This document shows, piece by piece, positions 49,831-58,612 of a DNA stretch of 64,000 bases. The notes under the pieces are model-generated. The model did not search any database and was not told where the DNA came from. It saw only the letters and a list, made by a program, of their open reading frames with translations. Every line of letters begins with the position of its first letter. Position 1 is the stretch's first letter. The stretch is from Chitinophagaceae bacterium. Lineage in GTDB: Bacteria; Bacteroidota; Bacteroidia; Chitinophagales; Chitinophagaceae. A program made the position numbers and the translations under genes. The stretch covers positions 19,499-83,498 of the forward strand of contig JADBXR010000019.1 in assembly GCA_020403425.1 (NCBI GenBank), written 5' to 3'.

Positions 49831-50595
49831 GTGCTGAAAGAAATGATCATTGGCATCCAGGCTTTTTTCCAGGCCCACCGGTTCATCCGGGAGCATAAGC
49901 TGTGGAAATGGATCATCATACCAGGCATCATTTACGCGGTTTTGTTCGTATTCGGTATGTATTTCTTCAGCCAGACATCCAGCGAATTCTTTGAGTGGAT
50001 GAGTTACCGTACCGGGCTGGCCAGCTGGCTCAACAAGCTGGACAATGGATTCCTGGGTTTCATCTTCATCATCGGCAACCTCCTGCTCTGGCTGATCCTG
50101 ATGCTGTTCTATTTTTCGCTTTTCAAATATGTGTTCCTCATCGTTGGTTCACCCCTGTTCGCCTACCTGAGCGAAAAAACGGAATCGATCATCGAAGGAA
50201 AGGAATATCCCTTCAGTTTTCGGCAACTGCTGAAAGATATGAAAAGGGGTGTCATCATTGCCGTAAGGAACAGTCTCTGGCAAACCGTATACACTTTATC
50301 CATCCTGCTGCTCAGTCTCATACCCCTGATCGGCTGGTTAACACCTATCCTTGCCGTATTGGTGGAATGTTATTATTACGGGTTCTCCATGCTCGATTAC
50401 AGTATGGAGCGGCACAAACGTACGCCCGCACAAAGCATTTTCTTCATTGGCAACCACAAAGGACTGGCCGTAGGTAACGGACTCATCTTTTACATGATGC
50501 ACCTGCTTCCGATCGTAGGATGGGTACTCGCACCCGCTTATTCGGTGATCGCCGCCACACTAAGTATGTACCCGCTGAAAAAGGCCGAAAAATAA
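49831..50595 (+). CDS. EI24/CysZ-like membrane protein
   Basis: A 254-residue inner-membrane protein of the EI24 domain family, which includes the sulfate transporter CysZ. Hydrophobic helices are visible at WIIIPGIIYAVLFVFGMYFF, GFIFIIGNLLLWLILMLFYFSLFKYVFLIVG, YTLSILLLSLIPLIGWLTPILAVLVECYYYGF and LPIVGWVLAPAYSVIAATLSM. The loop SPLFAYLSEKTESIIEGKEYPFSFRQLLKDMKRG is typical of the family. Transport function is not shown. The start is GTG at 49831 or ATG at 49843. The methylase gene starts 15 nt after its stop codon, so the two are likely coupled. Confidence 0.86.
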   Translation: MLKEMIIGIQAFFQAHRFIREHKLWKWIIIPGIIYAVLFVFGMYFFSQTSSEFFEWMSYRTGLASWLNKLDNGFLGFIFIIGNLLLWLILMLFYFSLFKYVFLIVGSPLFAYLSEKTESIIEGKEYPFSFRQLLKDMKRGVIIAVRNSLWQTVYTLSILLLSLIPLIGWLTPILAVLVECYYYGFSMLDYSMERHKRTPAQSIFFIGNHKGLAVGNGLIFYMMHLLPIVGWVLAPAYSVIAATLSMYPLKKAEK

Positions 50596-50609
50596 ATGGC
50601 AGTCACGTT

Positions 50610-51311
50610 ATGAGCCAAGGCAAAGTTTACCTGATACCTACCGTACTGCATGAGGAAGCACTGGAAACCATTCCGGCCTACCTGCTGAATGCCGTGAAAG
50701 ACTGCTCCGTATTCTTTACAGAGAATGAAAAGACCGCCCGCCGTTTCCTGAAGAAGATCTGGCGCGAAATGGTGATCGACGATTACCAGTGGTTCACCAT
50801 ACATAAGGCAGAGGAAGAGGTACGATCACAATTCCTGCAGTTGCTGAAAGCGGGGAAAAATATCGGCATCATCAGTGAGGCGGGTTGTCCGGGTGTGGCA
50901 GATCCCGGCCAGGTGTTGACCGAAGCTGCCCAACAGGCGGGCATCACCATCAAACCGCTGGTTGGTCCAAGCTCCCTCCTGCTGGCATTGATGGCCAGTG
51001 GCATGAACGGACAATGTTTCCAGTTTCATGGATACCTACCCATTGATACCATAGAAAGAAAAAAGAAATTACGCGAACTGGAAACCGACTCGCACAAAAG
51101 AAACTGCACCCAGATCTTCATTGAGACCCCTTACCGCAACAATCCGCTGATCAAAGACATCCTGGACAGCTGCCGCGAAGAGACCCGTTTGTGTATTGCT
51201 GTAGACATCACCGCACCCGCAGAATCCATCCGGACCAAATCAGTTAAAAAATGGAAACAGGAAGTACCGGATATCCATAAAAGGCTGGCCATCTTCCTGC
51301 TGCACGCATGA
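50610..51311 (+). CDS. SAM-dependent methyltransferase of the RsmI/tetrapyrrole-methylase family
   Basis: A 233-residue methylase with the RsmI-like core: GKVYLIPTVL at the N-terminus, FTENEKTARRFLKKI, GIISEAGCPGVADPGQVLTEAAQQAGITIKPLVGPSSLLLALMASGMNGQCFQFHGYLP, and IFIETPYRNNPLIKDILD. The SEAGCPGVADPG segment is the SAM-site signature. Canonical RsmI (16S rRNA C1402 2'-O-methylation) is longer at the C-terminus, so this may be the shorter Bacteroidetes paralogue; the substrate is uncertain. I used the ATG at 50610 (MSQGKVYLIP), 15 nt after the EI24 gene. Confidence 0.88.
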   Translation: MSQGKVYLIPTVLHEEALETIPAYLLNAVKDCSVFFTENEKTARRFLKKIWREMVIDDYQWFTIHKAEEEVRSQFLQLLKAGKNIGIISEAGCPGVADPGQVLTEAAQQAGITIKPLVGPSSLLLALMASGMNGQCFQFHGYLPIDTIERKKKLRELETDSHKRNCTQIFIETPYRNNPLIKDILDSCREETRLCIAVDITAPAESIRTKSVKKWKQEVPDIHKRLAIFLLHA

Positions 51312-51318
51312 TGTGAAT

Positions 51319-51430
51319 CGTTAGTGGTGAGTGGTGAATGGGCAATGATTTTTCAGTACCTGTCATTTAAAAATGAACAGTGCGGTCATCCATTCACTCA
51401 TCCACTCATTCACTCATCCACTCATTTACT
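51319..51430. repeat. Two different repeat arrays: GGTGAGT heptamers and CATTCACT octamers
   Basis: The left array (51319-51346) has 7-bp units CGTTAGT, GGTGAGT, GGTGAAT, GGGCAAT. The right array (51391-51430) has 8-bp units CATTCACT, CATCCACT, CATTCACT, CATCCACT, CATTTACT. The region between (51347-51390) is unique. The right array ends 2 nt before the stop codon of the minus-strand peptidase gene. The left units match those at 58444-58478, the right units those at 20690-20703. Confidence 0.8.
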
Positions 51431-51432
51431 TA

Positions 51433-52794
51433 CTACAGCCCGTATTTATCAACCAGATAAATCAGGCCTGCCATATTCACTGCGCCCAGCAGCAGTTCCC
51501 GCTTGTTCACGTTCTCAAAAACATCGCTGCGGGCATGGTGCAGGTCAAAGTACCGTTGTGGATCGGGCAGCAGTTCCCCTACGGGTATGCCGAAGGTCCT
51601 GTTCAGGGGACCGATATCCGCGCCACCGCCATCACCCGTGATCTCGAAAGAACCATACGGGGAAAGCAGCGGGATCCAGCTTCTTAGTTTTTCCAGCTGT
51701 GCTTTACTGGCCTGGATAGAAAAACCTCTGGGTGTAAAACCACCTGCATCACTTTCCAGTGCAAACACATGTTTCTCGCCTTTGGCCTTGGCTTCTGCCG
51801 CATATTTGGTACCACCGCGTAACCCGTTCTCCTCATTGGCGAACAGTACAAAACGGATGGTGTGTTTAGGTTGGTATCCGATCGCTTTCAGGGCACGCAT
51901 GATCTCGATGGTCTGTACTACGCCGGTACCATCATCATGTGCCCCTTCGTTCACATCCCAGCTATCCAGGTGACCGCCTACCGTAATGATCTGATCAGGA
52001 AATTCGGTACCCGTCAATTCGGCGATCACATTATGACCGATGGTATCCGGCAGGAAGTGACCGTTGGTGGTCATGGACAATTTCATGTTCGACGTTTTGC
52101 TCATGGCCCATACTTTATCCGCATCCCTCGGTCCTACGGCAATGGCCGGGATCTTCGGAAAAGAATCGATATAGGCCATACCTCCCGTATGCGGATCGTT
52201 GGCCGTTGATTCGGTGAGCGAGCGGATCATAACGCCGATAGCCCCGTATTTGGCAGCACGGCTGGCACCCCAGCGACGGTAAATGCCCGATTCACCATAG
52301 GAAACAAAGGGCTTGATATTGGTAGGATTGAAACCGCTGTTGTAATAAACGATCTTTCCTTTTACTTCGTCCTTTCTTTTTTCGAGCTCATCGAAATCAG
52401 CCACGGCCAGCAGTTCGCCGGTCACTGTTCCGCTGCCAAGGGAGTTACCCAATGCCAGCACATCCAGCTTCTGGCTGGCCTTCTTTTTATCGATCTCTAC
52501 CAGGTAGGCCTTATCCTGACCGCCTCTTACCCAATGTGGTATCATGCACTCCTGCAGATACACTTTATCGGCACCATTCTGTTCCATGGAAAGTTTACCC
52601 CACTGCACTGCTTTGGCAAACTGGGGCGAACCGGACAACCTGCCACCAATATCCTTGGTCAACTGGCGAAGCAGTTCGTAGGCTTTGCCATTGCGTATGA
52701 TCTCGTCTGAAAGTTGTTTGATCCTGGCTTCATCGCCAGTCTGTGCCATACCTACCAGTGGTAAGAACAATAAAGCCGTGAGTGTTTTTTTCAT
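51433..52794 (-). CDS. Secreted M28-family zinc carboxypeptidase/aminopeptidase
   Basis: After a signal peptide (MKKTLTALLFLPLVGMAQ) and an N-terminal region comes a PA-like insertion (TGELLAVADFDELEKRKDEVKGKIVYYN). The M28 catalytic domain follows. Zn ligands and catalytic residues are visible in ITVGGHLDSWDVNEGAHDDGTG (His, Asp), VLFANEENGLRGG (Glu pair), HVFALESDAGGF (Asp) and FDLHHARSDVFENVN (His). The layout fits carboxypeptidase Q-like enzymes. I chose the ATG at 52792-52794, giving 453 residues with a clean signal peptide. It is convergent with the methylase gene and divergent from bshA. Confidence 0.93.
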   Translation of the reverse strand: MKKTLTALLFLPLVGMAQTGDEARIKQLSDEIIRNGKAYELLRQLTKDIGGRLSGSPQFAKAVQWGKLSMEQNGADKVYLQECMIPHWVRGGQDKAYLVEIDKKKASQKLDVLALGNSLGSGTVTGELLAVADFDELEKRKDEVKGKIVYYNSGFNPTNIKPFVSYGESGIYRRWGASRAAKYGAIGVMIRSLTESTANDPHTGGMAYIDSFPKIPAIAVGPRDADKVWAMSKTSNMKLSMTTNGHFLPDTIGHNVIAELTGTEFPDQIITVGGHLDSWDVNEGAHDDGTGVVQTIEIMRALKAIGYQPKHTIRFVLFANEENGLRGGTKYAAEAKAKGEKHVFALESDAGGFTPRGFSIQASKAQLEKLRSWIPLLSPYGSFEITGDGGGADIGPLNRTFGIPVGELLPDPQRYFDLHHARSDVFENVNKRELLLGAVNMAGLIYLVDKYGL

Positions 52795-52955
52795 AGGGCT
52801 AAAGTTAACCATTTGTGGTATTTCAGCAACCGGGATAAACGGAAAGGCCAAATGAAGAAATAATTGTTACTTGCAATACAATTGGCGCCTTATCTGAAGC
52901 AGCTGGCTGATCAAAACACCCTGCTTCGGCACTGCGCCCAAAACTTCTGAAAGTC

Positions 52956-54098
52956 ATGCGTATAGGGATTGTCTGTTATCCCACTTTTGGTGGAAGTGGT
53001 GTTCTGGCGACAGAACTGGGTAAAGCACTGGCCGATGAGGGTCATGAAGTGCATTTTATCACTTACCAGCAACCGGTAAGGCTCAATGTATTCAATGCCA
53101 ATATATTTTACCACGAGGTACGGGTACCCACCTATCCGTTGTTCGACTATCCACCCTATGAAGTGGCACTGGCCAGTACCATGGTGGATGTGATCATCAA
53201 CCACGATCTTGACCTGCTGCACGTGCACTACGCCATTCCGCACGCTTCGGCTGCCTATATGGCCAAACAGATCGTAAAAAAGAAGAACGGAAGGGATGTT
53301 CCGGTGATCACCACCCTGCATGGTACCGATATTACGCTGGTGGGCAGGGACAAGACCTACGAACCCGTTGTCACTTTTTCCATCAATGAAAGTGATGCCA
53401 TAACAGCGGTGTCACAGAACCTGAAGGATGAGACCTACAAGTCCTTCGCCATCACCAAAGAGATCGACGTGATCCACAACTTTGTGGACGTAGCACGTTT
53501 CAACAAAAAACCCATCGATGCTTTCCGGAAAGTGATCGCTCCTGCCGGAGAAAAGATCCTGGTGCACGCTTCCAATTTCCGCAAGGTGAAAAGGGTGGAT
53601 GATGTTATCAACGTTTTTGATGCAGTGCGAAAAGAGATGCCCGCCAAATTACTGATGGTGGGTGACGGACCCGAAAGACATACTGCCGAAGAAATGGCAC
53701 GTGCCCTGGGCCGCGAGGAAGATATCCGTTTCCTGGGAAAACAGGAACAGATGGAAGACATACTGGCGGTCAGTGATGTGTTCCTGCTGCCTTCTGAATA
53801 CGAGAGTTTTGGTCTGGCCGCACTCGAAGCCATGGCAGCCAGGGCCGTGGTGATAAGTACCAATGCGGGAGGTCTATCAGAGATCAATATCCAGGGAAAA
53901 ACCGGTTATATGTCCGATGTGGGCGATGTGGCCGCCATGAGCCGTTATACCATTGAACTGCTGAAAGATGACAATAAACTGGCAGCCATGAAAGAAGCCG
54001 CTTATGAACAGGCCTGCCGTTTCGATATCAAGAACATCATCCCCGTTTACGAAAAATTATACAGCCGTTTTTGCCGGATGGATACCTGCAGCAGGTAA
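52956..54098 (+). CDS. bshA: N-acetyl-alpha-D-glucosaminyl L-malate synthase BshA
   Basis: BshA is the GT4 glycosyltransferase that makes GlcNAc-malate, the first step of bacillithiol synthesis. The N-terminus MRIGIVCYPTFGGSGVLATELGKALADEGHEVHFITYQQPVRL is highly characteristic of BshA, as is HVHYAIPHASAAYMAKQI and TTLHGTDITLVG. The C-terminal donor domain ends with LLPSEYESFGLAALEAMA, containing the GT4 E-x7-E motif. The 380-residue length is normal. No bshB or bshC is in the window. The start is the ATG at 52956. It is convergent with the aminotransferase gene. Confidence 0.95.
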   Translation: MRIGIVCYPTFGGSGVLATELGKALADEGHEVHFITYQQPVRLNVFNANIFYHEVRVPTYPLFDYPPYEVALASTMVDVIINHDLDLLHVHYAIPHASAAYMAKQIVKKKNGRDVPVITTLHGTDITLVGRDKTYEPVVTFSINESDAITAVSQNLKDETYKSFAITKEIDVIHNFVDVARFNKKPIDAFRKVIAPAGEKILVHASNFRKVKRVDDVINVFDAVRKEMPAKLLMVGDGPERHTAEEMARALGREEDIRFLGKQEQMEDILAVSDVFLLPSEYESFGLAALEAMAARAVVISTNAGGLSEINIQGKTGYMSDVGDVAAMSRYTIELLKDDNKLAAMKEAAYEQACRFDIKNIIPVYEKLYSRFCRMDTCSR

Positions 54099-54107
54099 GT
54101 TGGATGA

Positions 54108-55310
54108 TCAGGCTTTGCCTGTAACCTCATCGATACTCCTGAGGATGACTTGGCATACTTCGGCCAGTTCTGCTTCTGTTATGATCAACGGCGGTGCGAT
54201 ACGCATGCGGTCGGGGGCGAACAGGAACCAGTCGGTGATCAGCCCGTTCCGCACACATTGATGTACGACTGCCTGGGCAATCTTATCTGATGCGAACTGC
54301 AACGACATCCACAGACCGGCACTTCGCCTTGAAACGATGGCGGGATGTACCAGTTTATCCAGCAATAGTTGTTCCTTCGCTTTTACCGTTTCTATATAAT
54401 GACCATCCAGTAATACTTCCAGCGCAGCTTTACCGGCAGCACAGGAAACAGGATGCCCGCCAAATGTGGTGATATGACCCAATACAGGATCCTTTGTCAG
54501 CAGCTGCATCCTGCTATGACCGGCAACGAATGCACCCAGGGGCATACCGCCACCCAGGGCTTTCCCCAGCAACAACACATCGGGCACCACCTGCATCTGT
54601 TCAAAAGCCCACAGAGAGCCCGTACGACCAAACCCGGCCTGTATCTCGTCCAGGATCAGTAATGCCCCCTGTTCATCGCATTTCTTCCGGATGGTCTGCA
54701 GCCATTCAGCAGAAGGTCGTATGATACCGCTTTCTGCCTGCACGGTCTCCACTATCACACAGGCTGTCTGCGCATCAATGGCAGTGGGCAAATCCGGCTC
54801 ATTGTAATCGTAATGATACACATCCGGCAGCAATGGCCGGAATGCATTGCGCCAGTATTCATCACCCATCACACTCAAAGCACCCTGCGTACTGCCATGG
54901 TAGGCTTTGTGACAGGCAAGGATCCTTGTACGGCCCGTGACCCTTTTAGCCAGTTTCATGGCACCCTCAGTGGCTTCGGCTCCGCTGTTGGTAAAGTATA
55001 CGCAATCGAGTGATGGGGGCAACAGGTCTGTCAGGAATTTTGCATAAGCGGTCTGGGGCAACTCTATGAACTCACCATACACGATCAGGTGCATATATTC
55101 AGCGGCCTGGTCCTGCACCGCTTTCACCACTTTGGGATGTGAGTGGCCGATATTACAGACACTGAAACCCGAAATGAGGTCCACATATTTTTTCCCTTCC
55201 GCATCCCACAGATGAATGCCGGCGGCTTTCACCATTTCAATACCAATAGGCGCAGATGAGGTCTGCGCCACATGTGCGAGAAATAATTGCCTATTTGAAA
55301 TTCCACTCAT
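54108..55310 (-). CDS. Class III (omega-type) PLP-dependent aminotransferase
   Basis: A PLP enzyme related to acetylornithine/ornithine/4-aminobutyrate aminotransferases. The PLP Lys is in LLLGKALGGGMPLGAFVAG. Other blocks are YFTNSGAEATEGAMKLAKRVTGRTRILACHKAYHGSTQGALSVMG and LLILDEIQAGFGRTGSLWAFEQM. The phosphate-site TTFGGHPVSCAAG is also present. The 400-residue length is normal. The donor is not clear from sequence; no arginine or lysine pathway gene is adjacent. The start is the ATG at 55308-55310, divergent from the carbonic anhydrase gene with 58 nt between the starts. Confidence 0.92.
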   Translation of the reverse strand: MSGISNRQLFLAHVAQTSSAPIGIEMVKAAGIHLWDAEGKKYVDLISGFSVCNIGHSHPKVVKAVQDQAAEYMHLIVYGEFIELPQTAYAKFLTDLLPPSLDCVYFTNSGAEATEGAMKLAKRVTGRTRILACHKAYHGSTQGALSVMGDEYWRNAFRPLLPDVYHYDYNEPDLPTAIDAQTACVIVETVQAESGIIRPSAEWLQTIRKKCDEQGALLILDEIQAGFGRTGSLWAFEQMQVVPDVLLLGKALGGGMPLGAFVAGHSRMQLLTKDPVLGHITTFGGHPVSCAAGKAALEVLLDGHYIETVKAKEQLLLDKLVHPAIVSRRSAGLWMSLQFASDKIAQAVVHQCVRNGLITDWFLFAPDRMRIAPPLIITEAELAEVCQVILRSIDEVTGKA

Positions 55311-55368
55311 CTTTTTTGGTATTCCTCAACTTTATACGCGAAATTTATTCTGTAAAAATCGCATAAAT

Positions 55369-55908
55369 ATGGCAACCATACTACCTGTTCTCGGAAAACA
55401 TCCCCAATTCGGTCAAAATTGTTTTGTGGCGCCCAATGCCACCATCGTGGGAGATGTAGTGATGGGTGATGATTGCAGCGTATGGTTCAATGCCGTGATC
55501 AGGGGTGATGTTCATTTCATCAAAATGGGCAATAAAGTGAATATTCAGGATGGCGCAGTGATCCATTGCACTTACCAGAAAAACCCGACCGTGATCGGCA
55601 ATAACGTATCCATCGGCCATAATGCGCTGGTGCATGGCTGCACCATCCAGGATGACGTACTGATCGGCATGGGTGCCATTGTGATGGACCGCTGTGTGGT
55701 TCACAGCAATGCCATCATTGCTGCAGGTGCCGTGGTACTGGAAGGCACCGTGGTGGAAGCTGGCAGCATATACGCAGGTGTTCCGGCTAAAAAAGTGAAA
55801 GACATCTCTCAGGACATGATACATGGCGAGATCGATCGGATCGCCAACAACTACGTAAAATATTCTTCCTGGTTCAGCGAATGCAATGAAGTGAGCGGAA
55901 CAAAATAA
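55369..55908 (+). CDS. Gamma carbonic anhydrase-like hexapeptide-repeat protein
   Basis: A left-handed beta-helix protein with [LIV]-G-x4 hexapeptide repeats (NATIVGDVVMGDDCSVWFNAVIRGDVHFIKMGNKVNIQDGAVIHC, then IGNNVSIGHNALVHGCTIQDDVLIGMGAIVMDRC). The three metal-binding His residues appear in VIHCTY and IGHNALVHG, with an Arg in IRGDVHF. This is the YrdA/PaaY-like branch; carbonic anhydrase activity is probable but untested. I chose the ATG at 55369 (MATILPVLGK), giving 179 residues. It is convergent with rsgA. Confidence 0.92.
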   Translation: MATILPVLGKHPQFGQNCFVAPNATIVGDVVMGDDCSVWFNAVIRGDVHFIKMGNKVNIQDGAVIHCTYQKNPTVIGNNVSIGHNALVHGCTIQDDVLIGMGAIVMDRCVVHSNAIIAAGAVVLEGTVVEAGSIYAGVPAKKVKDISQDMIHGEIDRIANNYVKYSSWFSECNEVSGTK

Positions 55909-55923
55909 AGCAACGAAACCCCC

Positions 55924-56847
55924 TTAATACATTTTCTCTTCCATGGTATCCAGTATGGAAAGATAACTGGCGTACCTGTCTACCGAAACCGTTCCGGCAT
56001 TCACTGCCGCTTTTACGGCACAACCGGGTTCATTGATGTGCATGCAGTTGTTGAACTGGCAGTCATTGATCAGCGCCCGCATCTCGGGAAAGAAATGCGA
56101 TAATTCCTGTTTACTGATATCTACCAGCCCGAACTCGCGCACACCCGGTGTGTCAATGATCTGTCCGCCATCCAGGTCGAACATCTCCGCAAAAGTGGTG
56201 GTATGCATTCCCTTACCGCTCCAGCCACTCACTTCCTGTGTACGCAGGTTGAACTGCGGGAACACGGCATTGATGAAAGTGGACTTACCCACGCCGCTAT
56301 GTCCGCTGAGCAAAGTGGTCTTGTTGTGCAGCAGCTGCTTCACTTCATCAACCCCCTGCCCTGTGTGTACGCTGGCCAATACCACCTGATACCCGATGGA
56401 TTCATAGATCTCCCTGAGCGTTTCGAACTTCTCCATCTCCTTCTTCTTATAGAGATCGGCTTTGTTGAAAACGATGATGGCCGGGATATGATACGATTCG
56501 CAGGAGATCAGGAACCTGTCGATGAAACCCTGCGAGGTCTTGGGTTCTTTCAGTGTGGCAAACAGGATACTTTGGTCCAGGTTGGAAGCAATGATATGGT
56601 GTTGCCTTTTGTTGTGTGGTGATACCCGCGCCACGTAATTCTTCCGGTCGTAAATATGATCGATCATGGCCGATTCCTCCTGTACATCCTCCACCACCAT
56701 CTCCACTTCATCGCCCACGGCTATGGGATTGGTAGAAGTGATCTCATCGATCTTGAAGATCCCTTTGATACGGGCATTGTACAGTTTCCCGTCCGACCCT
56801 TTGGCCACATACCAGGAACCGGTTGATTTATAGATGCGGGCTTTCAT
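55924..56847 (-). CDS. rsgA: Ribosome small-subunit biogenesis GTPase RsgA
   Basis: RsgA is a circularly permuted GTPase that checks 30S maturation. The order of motifs is OB-fold (YKSTGSWYVAKGSDGKLYNARIKGIFK), G4 (VFNKADL), P-loop G1 (LLSGHSGVGKSTFINAV), G3 (IIDTPGVREFGL), then the zinc-binding C-terminus with NDCQFNNCMHINEPGCAV. The 307-residue length is normal. The ATG at 56845-56847 (MKARIYKST) is supported by the family N-terminus. It is divergent from ubiE and convergent with the carbonic anhydrase gene. Confidence 0.96.
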   Translation of the reverse strand: MKARIYKSTGSWYVAKGSDGKLYNARIKGIFKIDEITSTNPIAVGDEVEMVVEDVQEESAMIDHIYDRKNYVARVSPHNKRQHHIIASNLDQSILFATLKEPKTSQGFIDRFLISCESYHIPAIIVFNKADLYKKKEMEKFETLREIYESIGYQVVLASVHTGQGVDEVKQLLHNKTTLLSGHSGVGKSTFINAVFPQFNLRTQEVSGWSGKGMHTTTFAEMFDLDGGQIIDTPGVREFGLVDISKQELSHFFPEMRALINDCQFNNCMHINEPGCAVKAAVNAGTVSVDRYASYLSILDTMEEKMY

Positions 56848-56981
56848 GAACAGCGAAGATACTGCCCTGAAAATCATCTGTTACAGAAAAGAAAGCCCGT
56901 TTATGGGCAAATTTTGCGAAATATTAACCCCTTACCTCCCTGAAACACCTGAACACAAAGATACAGGCAGCAGAAAATCAA

Positions 56982-56989
56982 TATCTTCG
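56982..56989 (+). promoter_or_regulatory. -7-like element TATCTTCG upstream of ubiE
   Basis: TATCTTCG differs from TAnnTTTG by one base and ends 6 nt before the ubiE ATG. It predicts a very short or absent leader. Confidence 0.4.
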
Positions 56990-56995
56990 CTCTCT

Positions 56996-57739
56996 ATGGC
57001 GAAATTTGCGCATGACGAGGTTGTTCCTTACCAAAACAGCCGGCAGGAAAAGAAAGAACAGGTGGCCGATATGTTCAACAGTATCGCTTACCGGTATGAT
57101 TTCATGAACCGTTTTCTGAGTGTGGGTATTGATGTGTGGTGGCGGAAAAAAGCGATCAGTCAGTTAAAGAAACTGGCTCCCAAACAGATCCTGGACGTAG
57201 CCACCGGAACCGGCGATGTTGCCATCATGACCTGGCGCATGCTGCAACCGGAAAAGATCACCGGGATAGATATATCGGCAGGCATGCTGGAACTGGGCAG
57301 GAAAAAGATCGAAAAACTGGGACTGACCGGTAAGATCGAACTACAGGAAGGCGATAGTGAGGCACTTCCATTTGCCGATAACAGTTTTGATGCCATTACC
57401 GTAGCTTTTGGGGTACGTAATTTCCAAAACCTGGAAAAGGGGCTGCAGGAAATGCGCCGGGTATTGCGCCCGGGAGGCAAACTGGTGGTACTGGAATTCT
57501 CAAAGGCCGACGCTGGTGTATTATCGGTATTGTTCAATTTCTATATGAACAAGGTAACACCGGCCATCGGAAAGTTTTTTGCAAGAAACAAAGACGCATA
57601 CCAATACCTGAACGATAGTGTTCAGGCCTTCCCTGAAGGACAAACCTTTTTAAACATCATGAATGAAGCAGGATTTACCCAAACTTATCTGAAAAAACTT
57701 AGTTTAGGAATATGCACTATCTATTGCGGAAGCAAGTAG
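56996..57739 (+). CDS. ubiE: Demethylmenaquinone/ubiquinone C-methyltransferase
   Basis: UbiE/MenG makes menaquinone by C-methylation, using SAM. The SAM motif is ILDVATGTGDVAIMTWRM, followed by ITGIDISAGMLELGRKKI, DSEALPFADNSFDAITVAFGVRNFQNLEKGLQEMRRVLRPGGKLVVLEFSKA. The N-terminus VADMFNSIAYRYDFMNRFLSVGIDVWWR is family-typical. The ATG at 56996 gives 247 residues, the normal length; upstream in-frame codons overlap rsgA's start region. The end overlaps porT by 28 nt. The product feeds the quinone pool used by complex I. Confidence 0.96.
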   Translation: MAKFAHDEVVPYQNSRQEKKEQVADMFNSIAYRYDFMNRFLSVGIDVWWRKKAISQLKKLAPKQILDVATGTGDVAIMTWRMLQPEKITGIDISAGMLELGRKKIEKLGLTGKIELQEGDSEALPFADNSFDAITVAFGVRNFQNLEKGLQEMRRVLRPGGKLVVLEFSKADAGVLSVLFNFYMNKVTPAIGKFFARNKDAYQYLNDSVQAFPEGQTFLNIMNEAGFTQTYLKKLSLGICTIYCGSK

Positions 57740-58434
57740 TCCTGTTTTTCTTTGTGCTTATTTGTTGTGCATCCCGCGTATCTGCGCAGCAGGAGATCTA
57801 TCGCCGTAACCACGACGATATGCCGTATTATTTCGGCCTTACGCTGGGATATAATTTCTCCTCGCTGCACATCAGCAAATCACCCTATTTCCTGCAGAAC
57901 GATTCCATCATGTCGGCCGAACCTGGCTCCAGTGGCGGTATTGCCATGGGATTATTGGCCACGGCCAGGCTCAGTGACCACTGGCAGGTGCGTGCCAACC
58001 CGCAACTGATCATCGGCGGCTCCAAATACATCGCCTACACACTCAGTAAGACCCAGCCCGGGGAAGCCAGTTTCCAGAACCAGACCTTACCTACCACACT
58101 GGTGAGTTTTCCTTTCCAGCTAAAATTCAACTCAGATCGTATCGGCAATTTCCGGACCTACCTGTTGGGAGGCATCAAATTCGATACGGACCTCTCCAGT
58201 AATTCCACGGCCCGTAACGCAGATGATATCATCAAGATCAAACGAAACGACCTGGGCTTTGAGCTCGGTATCGGCTTTAATTTCTACCTGCCGTTCGTGA
58301 CCATCTCTCCGGAGATCAAGATCAGCAATGGACTGAGCAACCTGCACAAAGTGGACCCCAACCTGAAATATTCACGCGCGCTCGACCAGATCCTGTCCCG
58401 TATGATCGTATTCTCGATCCATTTTGAGGATTAA
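57712..58434 (+). CDS. porT: Type IX secretion/gliding protein PorT-like beta-barrel
   Basis: A 240-residue outer-membrane beta-barrel. A signal peptide (about residues 1-25, QVVLFFFVLICCASRVSA) is followed by the PorT-like opening RNHDDMPYYFGLTLGYNFSSLHISKS. Later come WQVRANPQLIIGGSKYIAYTLS and strand-rich LGFELGIGFNFYLPFVTISPEIKISNGL. PorT is needed for type IX secretion, and its gene lies next to ubiE in several Bacteroidetes, as I recall. The 28-nt overlap with ubiE, with start codon inside the upstream gene, indicates translational coupling. The name rests on neighbourhood plus motif resemblance. Confidence 0.88.
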   Translation: MHYLLRKQVVLFFFVLICCASRVSAQQEIYRRNHDDMPYYFGLTLGYNFSSLHISKSPYFLQNDSIMSAEPGSSGGIAMGLLATARLSDHWQVRANPQLIIGGSKYIAYTLSKTQPGEASFQNQTLPTTLVSFPFQLKFNSDRIGNFRTYLLGGIKFDTDLSSNSTARNADDIIKIKRNDLGFELGIGFNFYLPFVTISPEIKISNGLSNLHKVDPNLKYSRALDQILSRMIVFSIHFED

Positions 58435-58443
58435 GAGGGGAAG

Positions 58444-58598
58444 GGGCAATGGGCAATGGGCAATAGTGAGTGGTGAGTAGGGAGTAGGGAGTAGTTAGGC
58501 GGGGAAGAACATATCCGGTATCCACCCCGGCACATACCCATTGCCCATTCACCATTGCCAATTCACCATTGCCCATTGCCCACTCACTACTCACGACT
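58444..58598. repeat. Large two-arm heptamer element between porT and pyrC
   Basis: The left arm (58444-58499) has eight 7-bp units: GGGCAAT three times, AGTGAGT, GGTGAGT, AGGGAGT twice, AGTTAGG. The right arm (58536-58598) has nine units of the complementary families: ACCCATT, GCCCATT, CACCATT, GCCAATT, CACCATT, GCCCATT, GCCCACT, CACTACT, CACGACT. A 36-nt centre separates them. The arms can pair as a long imperfect hairpin between two genes on the same strand. Confidence 0.88.
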
Positions 58599-58604
58599 AT
58601 TTAA

Positions 58605-58612
58605 TAACTTGC
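58605..58612 (+). promoter_or_regulatory. -7-like element TAACTTGC upstream of pyrC
   Basis: TAACTTGC ends 4 nt before the pyrC ATG at 58617 and is identical to the element 6 nt before the rimM ATG. It lies immediately after the heptamer element. Confidence 0.45.

Noticed and set aside
14553..58598. Repeat arrays as CRISPR
   Set aside because: Units are only 7-9 bp, directly adjacent without 25-40 bp spacers, and no cas genes are present.
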